This document shows, one piece after another, positions 12,103-23,526 of a stretch of DNA of 64,000 nt (its first letter is position 1; the number at the start of each line of letters is the position of its first letter). Made by a program: the position numbers and the translations under genes. This stretch comes from Mesotaenium endlicherianum (taxonomy: Eukaryota; Streptophyta; Zygnematophyceae; Zygnematales; Mesotaeniaceae): positions 239,231-303,230 of the forward strand of contig WELA01006381.1 of assembly GCA_009602735.1 (NCBI GenBank), written 5' to 3'. The notes beneath the pieces were generated by a model that worked only from the letters and a program-made list of their open reading frames with translations, was not told where the DNA came from and did no database searches.

Positions 12103-14811
12103 ATGCCTTCCCGTAGTTGGCTTTCTTATCAGCCATACTACAAAGGGGTTAGTGGAGAAGACTCAGACTCAGATCTCAGCACTATCACTGAACCCGCCGA
12201 AGAAGAGCAACCTGCTCTCCAGCACACAGCAGTTGCTTCTGAGCCACCTCCCCAGTGGGCTCACTACGATTTTTGGTATCCCATGGCAGGTGACCACGAG
12301 GTCAGGACTGACAGGTCTGCCTACCGCTTCAGCGGTAGGCCAGGCACCTGTGATGTAGAAGATACCATCTCGGAGTTTCAGGCTGATTTCGCGGCTGCAA
12401 AGCTCAAGACACCCACGCTGACTAAGCGCGACGTCTTCGACACGCTTATGCGCTACCTCTCGCACGAGGCCCGCGACACCTTCCGTGAGAAGGAGGCCGA
12501 GCTCCGGACCCGCACTGAGCTTGTGGGTGACCCACCAGTGGCGACCCTGCTAGCTGATCTAGTGCAAGCCTTCTGGAACATCCTGAAGACAGAGTTCCAG
12601 GCTGCAACTGAAGAGAAGGTGTACGAGCTGCACCATTTCTTCCGACGCAAGAACGAGACTATCCGCATGATGTACCGCCGCTTGGTGCACCTCCGCCGCG
12701 ATGTCGGCACTGTCACTGACCGGGAGGCCGCGGAGATCTTCTTGCGCGCCGTCGAGCCGCGTCTGAGGGAGAGGGCCGTAGTCCCCCTCATCGACCGCCA
12801 CGGTTCAGAGTATTCTCTGGAGCAGGCCTACCTCTCCGTTGAGAAGCAGAGCTTGGCCGCCGCACGGAGCAACATTAGCGATCGTGTGGGCTTAGCATCC
12901 ACTGGCGTGCGCCAGGAGGCCTCAGTGCTGCCGTCTTCTACGACGCGCACGACGCCTGCCCGCCAGCCCCAGTCGCAGCAACAGCAGCCTCAGCGCTCTC
13001 AGCTGCCCCAGCAGACGCAGCAGCGCGGAGCTACGCGTGGCCGCATTTCCATGACTGCCACTACGAGCGATCCCTGCTGGTCCTGCAGGAAGACGGGCCA
13101 CTCACGCCAGCACTGCACTCTCGCGCAGAATGGCAAGCCCGGCGACTGCACCTATTGTGGCAAGGCCGGCCACCTGCAGATCGTCTGTCTGCAGAAGAAG
13201 CGCGACGTCGAGAACGGACGCGCTCGCAACGGCCCTACGCCTTCAGCAGGACAGCGAGGCGCACGCAACCCTCGTACGGGTGGCCGCCCCGCGATGACAG
13301 CAGCTACGGCCACGACGGACGCCGCATTGATGCCTGGAGCCAACGACTGCAGCTTCGACGACGTCAGCGACGCCCTCGTGGAGGCCAACGCGGAGATCGC
13401 TAGACTCCGTGGCCTCGTCGACGTCGATGACTATGACGCGTGCGGAGCACTCCTCGCGTTCGCTCCACCGTCCTACGCCACAGAACTGACAGCTGGCTCA
13501 CGCACAGCTTCAGCGTACACATCAGGCTCAGCGGCAGCGCCGCAGCCCCGCGCACGTCCGCGTTACGACGTAGCGCCCGCTGCCAGAGCTGCAGGCGCTC
13601 GCACAGGCAGCTCTGCTAGCCTTGTGCGCACCGCTCTGACAGCTGTCAGCAGCGACAGCCGGAGTCCCGACAGACTGCCGGATGGAAGGCTGCACGACTG
13701 CGCGGTTGCGCCATCTCCCGGCGCAAGCTCGCGCGCACGCGGGCCAGCCCGCGCGCCAGCCAAGGCCCCGACAGAGCCCCTGGCTTGCGCTTCCCTGCTG
13801 GCACCAGCAGGCCTCCCGTCGGCCCGCGTAGCGACAGCTGGCAGGCAGGGACGGGGGCACCTGGCGGCGTGCACGGCTACAACTGGGCCGGCCGCAGCCT
13901 CCCTCTTCGTTCGTGCGGCACTCCCGTGCGCAGCTCTGCGCACAGGCAGGGACAGCCGGTCCCCGCTGGCTGCTGCAGACAGCAGGCTCCAGCAGAACCC
14001 GCCACATGGCACGTGCACGGCAGGCGAGGCCGCCTCTGCCGACAGCAGCATGCACGCACGCACGCTGGCTCACACGCGCGCCCAGCGCACTGCGCTGCCA
14101 GGTCCACGGCACACCCGGCGACGCCACGCCGTCGTCACAGCGGCAGCTGCAGCTGCGCAAAGCAGCTGCACCCACGCGCTGCCAAGTGGCGCGTGCGCGC
14201 AGGTCTGCACGGCCAGCGCAGCGACGGCCGCAGCGGCCGCCACCCTCGGTCAGCAAGGGGGGGTCCTGACTGCGCTGTGCGGCCGGATCGCCGGCAAAAG
14301 CGCCGACGGCGCACCCGCAGCTGCGCACATCCAGGGCTCAGCCCCTGTCGCGCAAATGCCGCCACTTGGCGCACGCGCATGGCTTGGCCCGGCCAGCACA
14401 AATCTGGCGGTCGGACCAGCCACCCTCAGTCAGGGGGGGGCTATCTCGACTATGCCACGCGGCCGGATGACCGATCGCGGTGCCGACGGTCCGCGCACGG
14501 CTGCGCACAGCCAGGGCCTAAACCCTGGCTGCGCACAAAACCCTGGCAGCAGCCCAACGCAGGCTGCCGGGGGGACGGTTAGCCCATGCATCCGGGGGAG
14601 GGCGCTGCAATCTTTGCCCGGGGCAGCCAAGATAGACGGCGCCACCGGTCCAGTAACCCTGCCCCTCGGCCCCAGCAGCCACCAGGGGGCGCCACCTGGC
14701 AACCTCCTGGCAGCCCCGACCGCGCCAGCAGCTGCAGCAACTGCTGCAGCCGCAGCCGCACACACGCCGAGGTCCGCAATTTCTGCGGCCGAACCCGCGA
14801 CTGGCTGCTAG
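12103..14811 (+). CDS. gag: element I Gag polyprotein (902 aa)
   Basis: Structural protein that packages element RNA. The gag domain spans roughly residues 60-260 (DTLMRYLSHEARDTFREKEA; KVYELHHFFRRKNETIRMMY; EIFLRAVEPRLRERAV). Two CCHC zinc knuckles follow: CWSCRKTGHSRQHC at residue 325 and CTYCGKAGHLQIVC at 349, both C-x2-C-x4-H-x4-C. After about residue 450 the protein is an Ala/Arg/Pro-rich low-complexity tail that would be unusual in a functional Gag, and may be non-coding sequence that stays open because of high GC. Everything after base 12831 is repeated exactly in 17753-19733. The start at 12103 is the first ATG after the leader. Confidence 0.8.
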   Translation: MPSRSWLSYQPYYKGVSGEDSDSDLSTITEPAEEEQPALQHTAVASEPPPQWAHYDFWYPMAGDHEVRTDRSAYRFSGRPGTCDVEDTISEFQADFAAAKLKTPTLTKRDVFDTLMRYLSHEARDTFREKEAELRTRTELVGDPPVATLLADLVQAFWNILKTEFQAATEEKVYELHHFFRRKNETIRMMYRRLVHLRRDVGTVTDREAAEIFLRAVEPRLRERAVVPLIDRHGSEYSLEQAYLSVEKQSLAAARSNISDRVGLASTGVRQEASVLPSSTTRTTPARQPQSQQQQPQRSQLPQQTQQRGATRGRISMTATTSDPCWSCRKTGHSRQHCTLAQNGKPGDCTYCGKAGHLQIVCLQKKRDVENGRARNGPTPSAGQRGARNPRTGGRPAMTAATATTDAALMPGANDCSFDDVSDALVEANAEIARLRGLVDVDDYDACGALLAFAPPSYATELTAGSRTASAYTSGSAAAPQPRARPRYDVAPAARAAGARTGSSASLVRTALTAVSSDSRSPDRLPDGRLHDCAVAPSPGASSRARGPARAPAKAPTEPLACASLLAPAGLPSARVATAGRQGRGHLAACTATTGPAAASLFVRAALPCAALRTGRDSRSPLAAADSRLQQNPPHGTCTAGEAASADSSMHARTLAHTRAQRTALPGPRHTRRRHAVVTAAAAAAQSSCTHALPSGACAQVCTASAATAAAAATLGQQGGVLTALCGRIAGKSADGAPAAAHIQGSAPVAQMPPLGARAWLGPASTNLAVGPATLSQGGAISTMPRGRMTDRGADGPRTAAHSQGLNPGCAQNPGSSPTQAAGGTVSPCIRGRALQSLPGAAKIDGATGPVTLPLGPSSHQGAPPGNLLAAPTAPAAAATAAAAAAHTPRSAISAAEPATGC

Positions 14812-17227
14812 GCAGGCCTTGCGGTAGGCTGTGCGGCAAGCCTTGCGCCAGGTTCGGCAACAGCTGCCGTCAAGCGCGCGACAGGCAGCGCAAAGGCGCC
14901 CACGGTTGTCTCCGCGGCCGAAGCTGCGACAGGCCTTGCGGTAGGCTGTGCGGCAAGCCTTGCGCCAGGTCCGGCAACAGCTGCCGTCAAGCGCGCGACA
15001 GGCAGCGCAAAGGCGACCACGGTTGTCTCCGCGGCCGAAGCTGCGGCAGGCCTTGCTGCAGGCTGCGCAACGAGTCCTGCGGCAGACAATGCGGCAGTCT
15101 GCGCGGCTGGCTGCGCAGCAGGCATCGCGGCGCACCCTGCGGCAGACAGTGCGGCAGTCTGTGCGGCAGGCAACGCGGCAGGCGCGACGGCAATTCTCGC
15201 CACCGGCAGAGCGCGTCTTTTATCGTCCCGACTGGAAGACAGGGGGAACGCGCACCGCATCCTTGCCCCTTCACATTGTCGATCGCCGCCCAGCAGTGTC
15301 CGCTCTCTATGGCTTCATAGGGCTGGACGATGGCCGGCCAGTGGTCAAGACCGCTAAGGACGGGCCCGAGGGCGAGGAGATCTCTGTGGGGGTGGATCTG
15401 CTCGAGTCACAGGACGAGGAGCCAGACCTACCTAGTGCCGAGCTCCACCTCACGCCGCAGCAGCAGGCGGATGTCCTGGCAGCCCAGGCCAGGGAGCAGA
15501 TCCGCATGTGCACTGCCCACAGCGCGATGATGCGGCAGATGGCAGACGAGGCCACTGAGGCCCTCGCCACGGTCAGCACAGCCATCGCTGCCGCCACCCT
15601 TGCACGCGGTGCGGTCGCAGCGCCTACGACTCATCAGGAGGTCTCAGCCCTCGCGGCGAGCCGTCCGCGAGGACCGACGTGCGCGTTCGCAACAACGTGC
15701 CTGTTGGCGTGGCCATTCAGTACAATATGGACTCTCAGCCGCCCCCTCACGACGCCTCGCATCAGACCGGCAAAACCTGGCCTCGCACCACGGCATCCGA
15801 AGACGAGGCCATGCGGCAGGCAAATCTTGGCAGATTGGACGACCAGTCCCTCAAAAGTGAGGAGGAGACGCAGTGGGAACGACTGCCAGAGGCTTCCGTC
15901 GAGGTCCTCAGCGCGGCGCCACCCGAGGAGCCCCCGCCAGCTGCGCCTCCGGCACGCAGGCAGCGCACACCTACTGGTCGGCCCGGCTTCAGCGCACCCA
16001 GCCAGCCCATGACTCACGACTGGTCCAGCAGGGCTCGCACCGACGCCACTGGACCCAGCCGACCAGTGTCACATGACTGCTCGACGAGCCACGAGTGTCG
16101 CCACATCGCGCATTTGTTTGCGACGAGCCGGGCTGCCGCGGCCTCCTCTTGCGCGGGCACACACTCCATACAGCAGCCAGCGCCCAGGCTCAGCGTCCGC
16201 GAGCCACACCGCACAACCCCGTCTATCTGCGCCCATCTGACCTACGCACATCGCACTTGGCCGACCATCGGACCCGCTCGAGAGACCACTCCTCTCCGCA
16301 AAACGAGCCGCAGGACGAGCCGCTTCCGATCGCTCACACCCCTTTGCGAGACGCGAGAGGTGACTCCCCTCCGCGAGATGCGCGCCCGCTCCGTCATGCC
16401 GCCCTACGACGACAGGGACCGCACACCTCCTTACGACGACACGCGGGCCCGCGGGGACACGCCGCCATACGACAACACTCGAGACCGACGCCGCACTCCG
16501 CCCTTCCGGCCCCTCTCAGCTGGCGACGACGCTCAGTCTTCTTCCGAGGCGCATTTCGTGATGCTGGCCCCTACAGCTCCGCGCGCCAGCATCCCTCGCA
16601 GCCACATCGCTGGCGACGGTCCCTCCGGGTCACCTCCTCCCAAAATGGCCCGCACCAACAGCAAGCCGCCCAGTCGTCACCCATTTACGGCCGCCGCACG
16701 CACACGGCTCATGTCTAGTGTCCGGCATCCCCGAGACGCGCCCGTCCCACGAGGGCAGCCCCGGCCGCGAGTCCAGCTGCCCCCCCGCGGGCTGATTCGA
16801 TCCCCGCAGGAGGTCGACAGCTCCGAGCGCTCCGTCTGCACAGTCCCCTCTGCAGACATGCGCGCACGCCAGCGGCGTAGTTCGACCCGCACCCCTACTT
16901 GACCTTGCGTCCCGTTCTCGACCAGCTGGCCCACGCAGCCTCGCACCAGACTGACCGCGCCCAGCGGGACAGGTGGCAGCAGCTGTGCGTGGCCTCGGCC
17001 CGACGTCAGGCCCGCGCTGTCTCTCCCACAGCCTTGCAGGATGCGCGTCTGCGGTGGCGCACATACCAGGCCCACACACGAGAGGAGCGCCCGCAGCCGC
17101 TCACTGACCGCATCCCCAGCCTTACGCGTGACTACGCAGACCGTGCTGTGGCCGCCCTCCGCATGGCGCCACATCAGCACAGCGCCAGCGTACCTTCCTG
17201 CCGCCCGCTTAGCCCGGCACCCTCGCA
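14812..17227 (+). other. GC-rich low-complexity linker between gag and DNA methyltransferase
   Basis: About 2.4 kb of GC-rich, repeat-laden sequence with overlapping open frames in several registers on both strands. Two plus-frame stretches look less random: one near 15240-15600 (HIVDRRPAVSALYGFIGLDD; EELHLTPQQQ-like, acidic and helical) and one at 16899-17273 (RPVLDQLAHAASHQTDRAQR). No protease active-site motif (D-T/S-G-A) was found. An accessory protein or frameshifted gag/protease relic is possible, but I cannot assign a function. Confidence 0.4.
14813..15046 (+). repeat. 117-bp tandem repeat (two units) in the element I linker
   Basis: Two adjacent 117-bp units, 14813-14929 and 14930-15046, nearly identical and starting CAGGCCTTGCGG. 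A third partial unit starts at 15047. 117 is divisible by three, so all three plus frames stay open across it. The same array recurs at 19735-19968 in the assembly duplicate. Confidence 0.85.
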
Positions 17228-17751
17228 GTGGGGTGTCGCCCACTTCCGACTCCTATCTGCGCAGACGCTCTAGACGAGCGGCCCGGCGGCATCGTCCTCG
17301 TCGAGCTCTTTGCCGGCATCGCCACCGGGTTACTCGCGACCTTACAAGCCGGCATACCGGTGCGCCGCTACGTCTACGTCGATCCCGATCCTGAGGCCCA
17401 GCAGGTGGCCCGTCGGCAGATGGCGTTGGGTCACGAGCGGTTCCCTGACCTCCTTCCCGCGCACGCATTTCGCCGCGCTCAGACGGACTGGCCCATGGAC
17501 ATCCGCAACATCACCGTCGAGCATGTCACCCGACTTGGGCCCATTGACCTCGTCATCGCCGATTGGGAGTGCCAGGGCTTCTCCAGAGCCGGGCGTGGCA
17601 GGGCGCTCAGCGATCCCCGCACGGCCCTCTTCTGGCACTTGCTCCGCGTCCTCAACATTGTTGAGGATCGCCAGCCGCCACACACACTCGCGTGGGTCCT
17701 GGAGAACGTGGCCGCGCGCCACGATCGCCGTCCCGATGTTAGCGCCGACTT
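17228..17751 (+). pseudogene. DNA methyltransferase, partial first copy ending at the N
   Basis: Encodes the AdoMet-binding motif (VELFAGIATG), the catalytic-loop region (ADWECQGFSRAGRG) and ENVAA, then stops at the single N (17752). It is the same sequence as 22150-22673 with two substitutions (near 17680 and 17702). It is best explained as the overhanging end of an unmerged contig, not as a second gene. Confidence 0.7.
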
Positions 17752-17752
17752 N
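17752..17752. other. single-N assembly join
   Basis: An isolated N joins AGCGCCGACTT to CCTCTCCGTTGAG. The sequence to its right restarts exactly at base 12831, so this marks a contig join with an unremoved overlap. Confidence 0.85.
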
Positions 17753-20700
17753 CCTCTCCGTTGAGAAGCAGAGCTTGGCCGCCGCACGGAGCAACATTAG
17801 CGATCGTGTGGGCTTAGCATCCACTGGCGTGCGCCAGGAGGCCTCAGTGCTGCCGTCTTCTACGACGCGCACGACGCCTGCCCGCCAGCCCCAGTCGCAG
17901 CAACAGCAGCCTCAGCGCTCTCAGCTGCCCCAGCAGACGCAGCAGCGCGGAGCTACGCGTGGCCGCATTTCCATGACTGCCACTACGAGCGATCCCTGCT
18001 GGTCCTGCAGGAAGACGGGCCACTCACGCCAGCACTGCACTCTCGCGCAGAATGGCAAGCCCGGCGACTGCACCTATTGTGGCAAGGCCGGCCACCTGCA
18101 GATCGTCTGTCTGCAGAAGAAGCGCGACGTCGAGAACGGACGCGCTCGCAACGGCCCTACGCCTTCAGCAGGACAGCGAGGCGCACGCAACCCTCGTACG
18201 GGTGGCCGCCCCGCGATGACAGCAGCTACGGCCACGACGGACGCCGCATTGATGCCTGGAGCCAACGACTGCAGCTTCGACGACGTCAGCGACGCCCTCG
18301 TGGAGGCCAACGCGGAGATCGCTAGACTCCGTGGCCTCGTCGACGTCGATGACTATGACGCGTGCGGAGCACTCCTCGCGTTCGCTCCACCGTCCTACGC
18401 CACAGAACTGACAGCTGGCTCACGCACAGCTTCAGCGTACACATCAGGCTCAGCGGCAGCGCCGCAGCCCCGCGCACGTCCGCGTTACGACGTAGCGCCC
18501 GCTGCCAGAGCTGCAGGCGCTCGCACAGGCAGCTCTGCTAGCCTTGTGCGCACCGCTCTGACAGCTGTCAGCAGCGACAGCCGGAGTCCCGACAGACTGC
18601 CGGATGGAAGGCTGCACGACTGCGCGGTTGCGCCATCTCCCGGCGCAAGCTCGCGCGCACGCGGGCCAGCCCGCGCGCCAGCCAAGGCCCCGACAGAGCC
18701 CCTGGCTTGCGCTTCCCTGCTGGCACCAGCAGGCCTCCCGTCGGCCCGCGTAGCGACAGCTGGCAGGCAGGGACGGGGGCACCTGGCGGCGTGCACGGCT
18801 ACAACTGGGCCGGCCGCAGCCTCCCTCTTCGTTCGTGCGGCACTCCCGTGCGCAGCTCTGCGCACAGGCAGGGACAGCCGGTCCCCGCTGGCTGCTGCAG
18901 ACAGCAGGCTCCAGCAGAACCCGCCACATGGCACGTGCACGGCAGGCGAGGCCGCCTCTGCCGACAGCAGCATGCACGCACGCACGCTGGCTCACACGCG
19001 CGCCCAGCGCACTGCGCTGCCAGGTCCACGGCACACCCGGCGACGCCACGCCGTCGTCACAGCGGCAGCTGCAGCTGCGCAAAGCAGCTGCACCCACGCG
19101 CTGCCAAGTGGCGCGTGCGCGCAGGTCTGCACGGCCAGCGCAGCGACGGCCGCAGCGGCCGCCACCCTCGGTCAGCAAGGGGGGGTCCTGACTGCGCTGT
19201 GCGGCCGGATCGCCGGCAAAAGCGCCGACGGCGCACCCGCAGCTGCGCACATCCAGGGCTCAGCCCCTGTCGCGCAAATGCCGCCACTTGGCGCACGCGC
19301 ATGGCTTGGCCCGGCCAGCACAAATCTGGCGGTCGGACCAGCCACCCTCAGTCAGGGGGGGGCTATCTCGACTATGCCACGCGGCCGGATGACCGATCGC
19401 GGTGCCGACGGTCCGCGCACGGCTGCGCACAGCCAGGGCCTAAACCCTGGCTGCGCACAAAACCCTGGCAGCAGCCCAACGCAGGCTGCCGGGGGGACGG
19501 TTAGCCCATGCATCCGGGGGAGGGCGCTGCAATCTTTGCCCGGGGCAGCCAAGATAGACGGCGCCACCGGTCCAGTAACCCTGCCCCTCGGCCCCAGCAG
19601 CCACCAGGGGGCGCCACCTGGCAACCTCCTGGCAGCCCCGACCGCGCCAGCAGCTGCAGCAACTGCTGCAGCCGCAGCCGCACACACGCCGAGGTCCGCA
19701 ATTTCTGCGGCCGAACCCGCGACTGGCTGCTAGGCAGGCCTTGCGGTAGGCTGTGCGGCAAGCCTTGCGCCAGGTTCGGCAACAGCTGCCGTCAAGCGCG
19801 CGACAGGCAGCGCAAAGGCGCCCACGGTTGTCTCCGCGGCCGAAGCTGCGACAGGCCTTGCGGTAGGCTGTGCGGCAAGCCTTGCGCCAGGTCCGGCAAC
19901 AGCTGCCGTCAAGCGCGCGACAGGCAGCGCAAAGGCGACCACGGTTGTCTCCGCGGCCGAAGCTGCGGCAGGCCTTGCTGCAGGCTGCGCAACGAGTCCT
20001 GCGGCAGACAATGCGGCAGTCTGCGCGGCAGGCTGCGCAGCAGGCATCGCGGCGCACCCTGCGGCAGACAGTGCGGCAGTCTGTGCGGCAGGCAACGCGG
20101 CAGGCGCGACGGCAATTCTCGCCACCGGCAGAGCGCGTCTTTTATCGTCCCGACTGGAAGACAGGGGGAACGCGCACCGCATCCTTGCCCCTTCACATTG
20201 TCGATCGCCGCCCAGCAGTGTCCGCTCTCTATGGCTTCATAGGGCTGGACGATGGCCGGCCAGTGGTCAAGACCGCTAAGGACGGGCCCGAGGGCGAGGA
20301 GATCTCTGTGGGGGTGGATCTGCTCGAGTCACAGGACGAGGAGCCAGACCTACCTAGTGCCGAGCTCCACCTCACGCCGCAGCAGCAGGCGGATGTCCTG
20401 GCAGCCCAGGCCAGGGAGCAGATCCGCATGTGCACTGCCCACAGCGCGATGATGCGGCAGATGGCAGACGAGGCCACTGAGGCCCTCGCCACGGTCAGCA
20501 CAGCCATCGCTGCCGCCACCCTTGCACGCGGTGCGGTCGCAGCGCCTACGACTCATCAGGAGGTCTCAGCCCTCGCGGCGAGCCGTCCGCGAGGACCGAC
20601 GTGCGCGTTCGCAACAACGTGCCTGTTGGCGTGGCCATTCAGTACAATATGGACTCTCAGCCGCCCCCTCACGACGCCTCGCATCAGACCGGCAAAACCT

Positions 20701-22673
20701 GGCCTCGCACCACGGCATCCGAAGACGAGGCCATGCGGCAGGCAAATCTTGGCAGATTGGACGACCAGTCCCTCAAAAGTGAGGAGGAGACGCAGTGGGA
20801 ACGACTGCCAGAGGCTTCCGTCGAGGTCCTCAGCGCGGCGCCACCCGAGGAGCCCCCGCCAGCTGCGCCTCCGGCACGCAGGCAGCGCACACCTACTGGT
20901 CGGCCCGGCTTCAGCGCACCCAGCCAGCCCATGACTCACGACTGGTCCAGCAGGGCTCGCACCGACGCCACTGGACCCAGCCGACCAGTGTCACATGACT
21001 GCTCGACGAGCCACGAGTGTCGCCACATCGCGCATTTGTTTGCGACGAGCCGGGCTGCCGCGGCCTCCTCTTGCGCGGGCACACACTCCATACAGCAGCC
21101 AGCGCCCAGGCTCAGCGTCCGCGAGCCACACCGCACAACCCCGTCTATCTGCGCCCATCTGACCTACGCACATCGCACTTGGCCGACCATCGGACCCGCT
21201 CGAGAGACCACTCCTCTCCGCAAAACGAGCCGCAGGACGAGCCGCTTCCGATCGCTCACACCCCTTTGCGAGACGCGAGAGGTGACTCCCCTCCGCGAGA
21301 TGCGCGCCCGCTCCGTCATGCCGCCCTACGACGACAGGGACCGCACACCTCCTTACGACGACACGCGGGCCCGCGGGGACACGCCGCCATACGACAACAC
21401 TCGAGACCGACGCCGCACTCCGCCCTTCCGGCCCCTCTCAGCTGGCGACGACGCTCAGTCTTCTTCCGAGGCGCATTTCGTGATGCTGGCCCCTACAGCT
21501 CCGCGCGCCAGCATCCCTCGCAGCCACATCGCTGGCGACGGTCCCTCCGGGTCACCTCCTCCCAAAATGGCCCGCACCAACAGCAAGCCGCCCAGTCGTC
21601 ACCCATTTACGGCCGCCGCACGCACACGGCTCATGTCTAGTGTCCGGCATCCCCGAGACGCGCCCGTCCCACGAGGGCAGCCCCGGCCGCGAGTCCAGCT
21701 GCCCCCCCGCGGGCTGATTCGATCCCCGCAGGAGGTCGACAGCTCCGAGCGCTCCGTCTGCACAGTCCCCTCTGCAGACATGCGCGCACGCCAGCGGCGT
21801 AGTTCGACCCGCACCCCTACTTGACCTTGCGTCCCGTTCTCGACCAGCTGGCCCACGCAGCCTCGCACCAGACTGACCGCGCCCAGCGGGACAGGTGGCA
21901 GCAGCTGTGCGTGGCCTCGGCCCGACGTCAGGCCCGCGCTGTCTCTCCCACAGCCTTGCAGGATGCGCGTCTGCGGTGGCGCACATACCAGGCCCACACA
22001 CGAGAGGAGCGCCCGCAGCCGCTCACTGACCGCATCCCCAGCCTTACGCGTGACTACGCAGACCGTGCTGTGGCCGCCCTCCGCATGGCGCCACATCAGC
22101 ACAGCGCCAGCGTACCTTCCTGCCGCCCGCTTAGCCCGGCACCCTCGCAGTGGGGTGTCGCCCACTTCCGACTCCTATCTGCGCAGACGCTCTAGACGAG
22201 CGGCCCGGCGGCATCGTCCTCGTCGAGCTCTTTGCCGGCATCGCCACCGGGTTACTCGCGACCTTACAAGCCGGCATACCGGTGCGCCGCTACGTCTACG
22301 TCGATCCCGATCCTGAGGCCCAGCAGGTGGCCCGTCGGCAGATGGCGTTGGGTCACGAGCGGTTCCCTGACCTCCTTCCCGCGCACGCATTTCGCCGCGC
22401 TCAGACGGACTGGCCCATGGACATCCGCAACATCACCGTCGAGCATGTCACCCGACTTGGGCCCATTGACCTCGTCATCGCCGATTGGGAGTGCCAGGGC
22501 TTCTCCAGAGCCGGGCGTGGCAGGGCGCTCAGCGATCCCCGCACGGCCCTCTTCTGGCACTTGCTCCGCGTCCTCAACATTGTTGAGGATCGCCAGCCGC
22601 AACACACACTCGCGTGGGTCCCGGAGAACGTGGCCGCGCGCCACGATCGCCGTCCCGATGTTAGCGCCGACTT
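17753..22673 (+). repeat. 4,921-bp near-perfect duplicate of 12831-17751
   Basis: Constant offset of 4,922 bp from the gag core to the middle of the methyltransferase. I noticed three substitutions: GGCTGGCTG versus GGCAGGCTG near 15113/20035, CCGCCACAC versus CCGCAACAC near 17679/22601, and GTCCTGGAG versus GTCCCGGAG near 17700/22622. It includes duplicate gag C-terminal coding (17753-19733), the 117-bp array and the linker. The duplicate boundaries fall exactly on the N. These reading frames are not extra genes. Confidence 0.85.
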
Positions 22674-23463
22674 TGCTCTTTGCAGCAGCTACGTCGGTCG
22701 CGAGGCCGTCATCGACGCTGCCCAGGTTGGTTCCTTCGCGCACCGCGTCCGCGCCTACTTCACGAACCTGGCGATGCCAGGTACTCTCGAGGCGTTGGCC
22801 GCCTCACATCCATGTCACCCACCCACCGTCGACTCCATCCTCGATACCCCTCGCCTGGCCCAGCGCGTGACTGCACTACCACATCCCCCCATGGCGTAGT
22901 GTGAGGTCCTGCATGACGTCACACGCGCGCTGCCGACTTTTGTCAGCCGCTACGACAGCGACGCCTTCGTCGGAGATCAACGCGGGATGGTCATCGACCT
23001 AGAGACTGGCATGTTTGACAGGCCACGCCCTGCGGAGATGGAGCGTGCCATGGGCTTCCCGCCGCATCTCACACAGGTGGACGGTCTCACTGAGGTGAAC
23101 CGCATTCGCCTCTTGGGGCAGGCGATCGACGCAAACGTCCTCACGTGGATTCTGCTGCAGACGCAAGCTTTGGCACCTCTCTACGCCGCAGCCCGGCATC
23201 CCGAGCTGCCTCGGCCTGCCGATGATATGGACGATGACTCCACCAACGATGACCACCCGGCCCCGCCTGGCCCGACATGGCAGCCTCCGCGCGCAGGTCC
23301 TGCACCGACGGCGCGCGCGCGCGCACCCTCCCCACCGCCGCGCAGGGAGGACTCTGGTTCGCTGGGGGGGGGCCGGCGGAGAGAGGAGTCCTCACAGCGA
23401 CCCAGGGAGTCCCGGTCACCTTTTCTTTTTCCTCGCTCGCAGGCAGACGGTGCCAACAGGTAG
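22150..23463 (+). pseudogene. C5-cytosine DNA methyltransferase domain of element I (one in-frame TAG)
   Basis: Cytosine-C5 methyltransferases transfer a methyl group from AdoMet to DNA cytosine. Motifs occur in canonical order: I VELFAGIATGLLA; II YVDPDPEAQQVA; IV IADWECQGFSRAGRG with the catalytic Cys; V DPRTALFWHLL; VI ENVAA; VIII FAHRVRAYFTNL; IX PRPAEMERAMGFP; X RIRLLGQAIDANVL. The Pro of the usual PC catalytic dipeptide is Glu (EC) in both assembled copies. An in-frame TAG at 22897-22899 falls between VIII and IX; the same frame continues to 23463 and ends in a Pro/Arg/Ser-rich tail. A conserved domain layout within an LTR element suggests capture by the retrotransposon. It might self-methylate element DNA, but that is inference, and the stop makes this copy doubtful. 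Confidence 0.82.
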
Positions 23464-23526
23464 CTGGCCGCAGCTGCCACGGAGCAGGTACCCGCGGCAG
23501 GCCGAGCGCCAACCGCTGCAGGGCAG

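Noticed and set aside
13528-14328. 266-codon antisense frame in the gag region, repeated at 18450-19250
   Set aside because: Cys/Arg-rich shadow of the GC-rich gag tail, with no conserved motif; the second copy is the assembly duplicate.
17753-19733. Second gag gene of element I
   Set aside because: Exact restart of 12831 after an N; treated as an unmerged contig overlap.
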